64,000 nt of DNA from Pusillimonas minor (GTDB lineage Bacteria; Pseudomonadota; Gammaproteobacteria; Burkholderiales; Burkholderiaceae_B). This document shows positions 63,053 to 64,000 of this stretch, piece after piece. The stretch lies in contig NZ_JACJUU010000003.1 in assembly GCF_014237865.1 (NCBI RefSeq), forward strand, positions 1 to 64,000, read 5' to 3'. Positions within the stretch are counted from its first letter, which is position 1, and each line of letters starts with the position of its first letter. The notes beneath the pieces are model-generated. The model made no database searches, was not told where the DNA came from, and saw nothing but the letters and a program-made list of their open reading frames with translations. The translations under genes and the position numbers were made by a program.

Positions 63053-63883
63053 TTAGTGGGAAAACAAAATGGGCACTGTCATGGAGTCGAGCAAGGTTTT
63101 TGAGGTGCCCCCCAGCATCCATTCGCGTGCGCGACTGCGGTTATAGGCGCCCATGACAATCAGGTCGGAACCGTGATCGCTGGCGGCGTTCAAAATGGTG
63201 TTGCCAATGCCTGCGTCAGCACTGTCCAGACGTACGCGCCGGGGCTTGACATACCCCTTCGAAACGCAATAGGCCTCGATGTCTTCTTCGTGAACATCTT
63301 GCGACACCAGACGGTTCGATCGTTCGTCGATGCTGACGATGACGATTTCTTTGGCGTTGGCCAAAATGGGTGCAGCGTCGGCAAACGCACGGGCGGCGCG
63401 ACGACCGTGATCCCAACACACCAAAATGCGTGAACCCACCGGGTGCTGTTCGCCGATATAGGGCACCATAAGCACAGGCCGGCCCGCCGACGTAATGACG
63501 GCTTCGGCAATACTGGGGCGGACGCTGGAGGTTTGCTTGACGGTTTGGCTCATGACCACCAGGTCGCAGTACCGCGCATGCAAGGCCAGAACGTCTTCAG
63601 ACAGACCTTTGGGGTTGCGCCAGATGGCCTTGACACCGGCGGCGGCCGCCTGGTCTTCGAACAGCGCTTTCATTTCGTCGCGCTCTTGTGCCAAATGGGC
63701 GGTCATCATCTGGCTGACTTCGCGAGGAATGAGGCTGCCGTCGCGCAGGTAGTCGGAGGGCTCCGGGCTGGGGTAGACACCGACGACTTCGGCATTGTGC
63801 GTTTTGGCCAGCCGCAACGTGGTTTCAAGGCGGCGAACCTGGTTGTTGTCTTTGGTAAGATCAATAGCGATACGTCCCAGCAT
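63053..63883 (-). CDS. Tandem universal stress protein
   Basis: The 276-residue protein has two Usp-like halves. The C-terminal half has VMGAYNRSRAREWMLGGTSKTLL, a variant of the ATP-binding G-2x-G-9x-G(S/T) pattern; the N-terminal half is less conserved (RDGSLIPREVSQ). The ATG at 63883 is preceded by AGGAG. The upstream DNA to the window end (63884-64000) has no other gene that I can support. Confidence 0.85.
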   Translation of the reverse strand: MLGRIAIDLTKDNNQVRRLETTLRLAKTHNAEVVGVYPSPEPSDYLRDGSLIPREVSQMMTAHLAQERDEMKALFEDQAAAAGVKAIWRNPKGLSEDVLALHARYCDLVVMSQTVKQTSSVRPSIAEAVITSAGRPVLMVPYIGEQHPVGSRILVCWDHGRRAARAFADAAPILANAKEIVIVSIDERSNRLVSQDVHEEDIEAYCVSKGYVKPRRVRLDSADAGIGNTILNAASDHGSDLIVMGAYNRSRAREWMLGGTSKTLLDSMTVPILFSH

Positions 63884-64000
63884 GCGCGTCTCCTGACGGG
63901 TTATAAAGTGGGTTGGACTCCGGTTTTTGTTAATTTTGATTCTAAATACGAAAACCGGCCATAAGCTTGATTAAACGCAAAGTTCGTAGCGCTAAAAATA

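Overview
The window looks like the chromosome of a betaproteobacterium, most likely Burkholderiales of the Alcaligenaceae type. This is inferred from the GC-rich coding style, the purL-guaB-guaA layout, an ortho-cleavage (pob/pca) cluster with a PcaC-PcaD fusion, and Alcaligenaceae-like transporters and regulators. No rRNA or tRNA gene was seen.

Region 1 (1-9.6 kb) is an aromatic-acid degradation cluster. A broken pobA stands beside an AraC-type activator, followed by pcaIJ, an IclR-type regulator, pcaHG, a LysR-type regulator, a pcaC-pcaD fusion and pcaB. Apart from the truncated pobA, the protocatechuate branch of the beta-ketoadipate pathway is present through the CoA transferase; no thiolase (pcaF) lies here. 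Region 2 (9.6-13.4 kb) has a PAS-containing chemoreceptor and a TetR regulator next to a deletion scar that joins the first 50 or so codons of a vanA-like oxygenase to a beheaded solute-binding protein gene. Region 3 (13.5-22.9 kb) is a Tad/Flp pilus operon with an FHA domain fused to the TadA ATPase and a small DUF192-like gene at its end. Region 4 (22.9-30.7 kb) is housekeeping: greB, purL, guaB, guaA.

Region 5 (30.66-52.88 kb) is an integrative element in the 3' end of guaA, bounded by an 87-bp perfect direct repeat. Its content (P4-type integrase, AlpA, IncQ-like RepA/RepC, trbJKL, an arsRHC-acr3 operon, a serine resolvase, ISCR2, truncated glmM, sul2) matches the island known as GIsul2. 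A 6,675-bp Tn402-like transposon (IRt-tniABQR-qacE cassette-attI1-intI1-IRi) sits between arsR and the resolvase gene, flanked by the 5-bp duplication CATTT. Subtracting it leaves about 15.46 kb, close to the roughly 15.5 kb remembered for GIsul2. Three 22-bp-spaced direct repeats after repC, followed by hairpins, look like an IncQ-type origin. A third guaA-tail-like attachment sequence lies inside the island next to ISCR2, suggesting that the island is itself a composite.

Region 6 (52.9-64.0 kb) is host chromosome again: a FitAB/VapBC-type toxin-antitoxin pair, a gene remnant, an uncharacterised HicA-like/HTH gene pair, a PAS-GAF-GGDEF diguanylate cyclase, an MFS transporter, lrgAB, yajQ, an ABC-2 exporter pair, a bifunctional NAD(P)HX repair enzyme and a tandem universal stress protein. 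The most interesting items are the composite guaA island with its replication origin and third att site, the intact Tn402-type integron in it, and the HicA-like/HTH pair. No computation was run; positions were read by eye.
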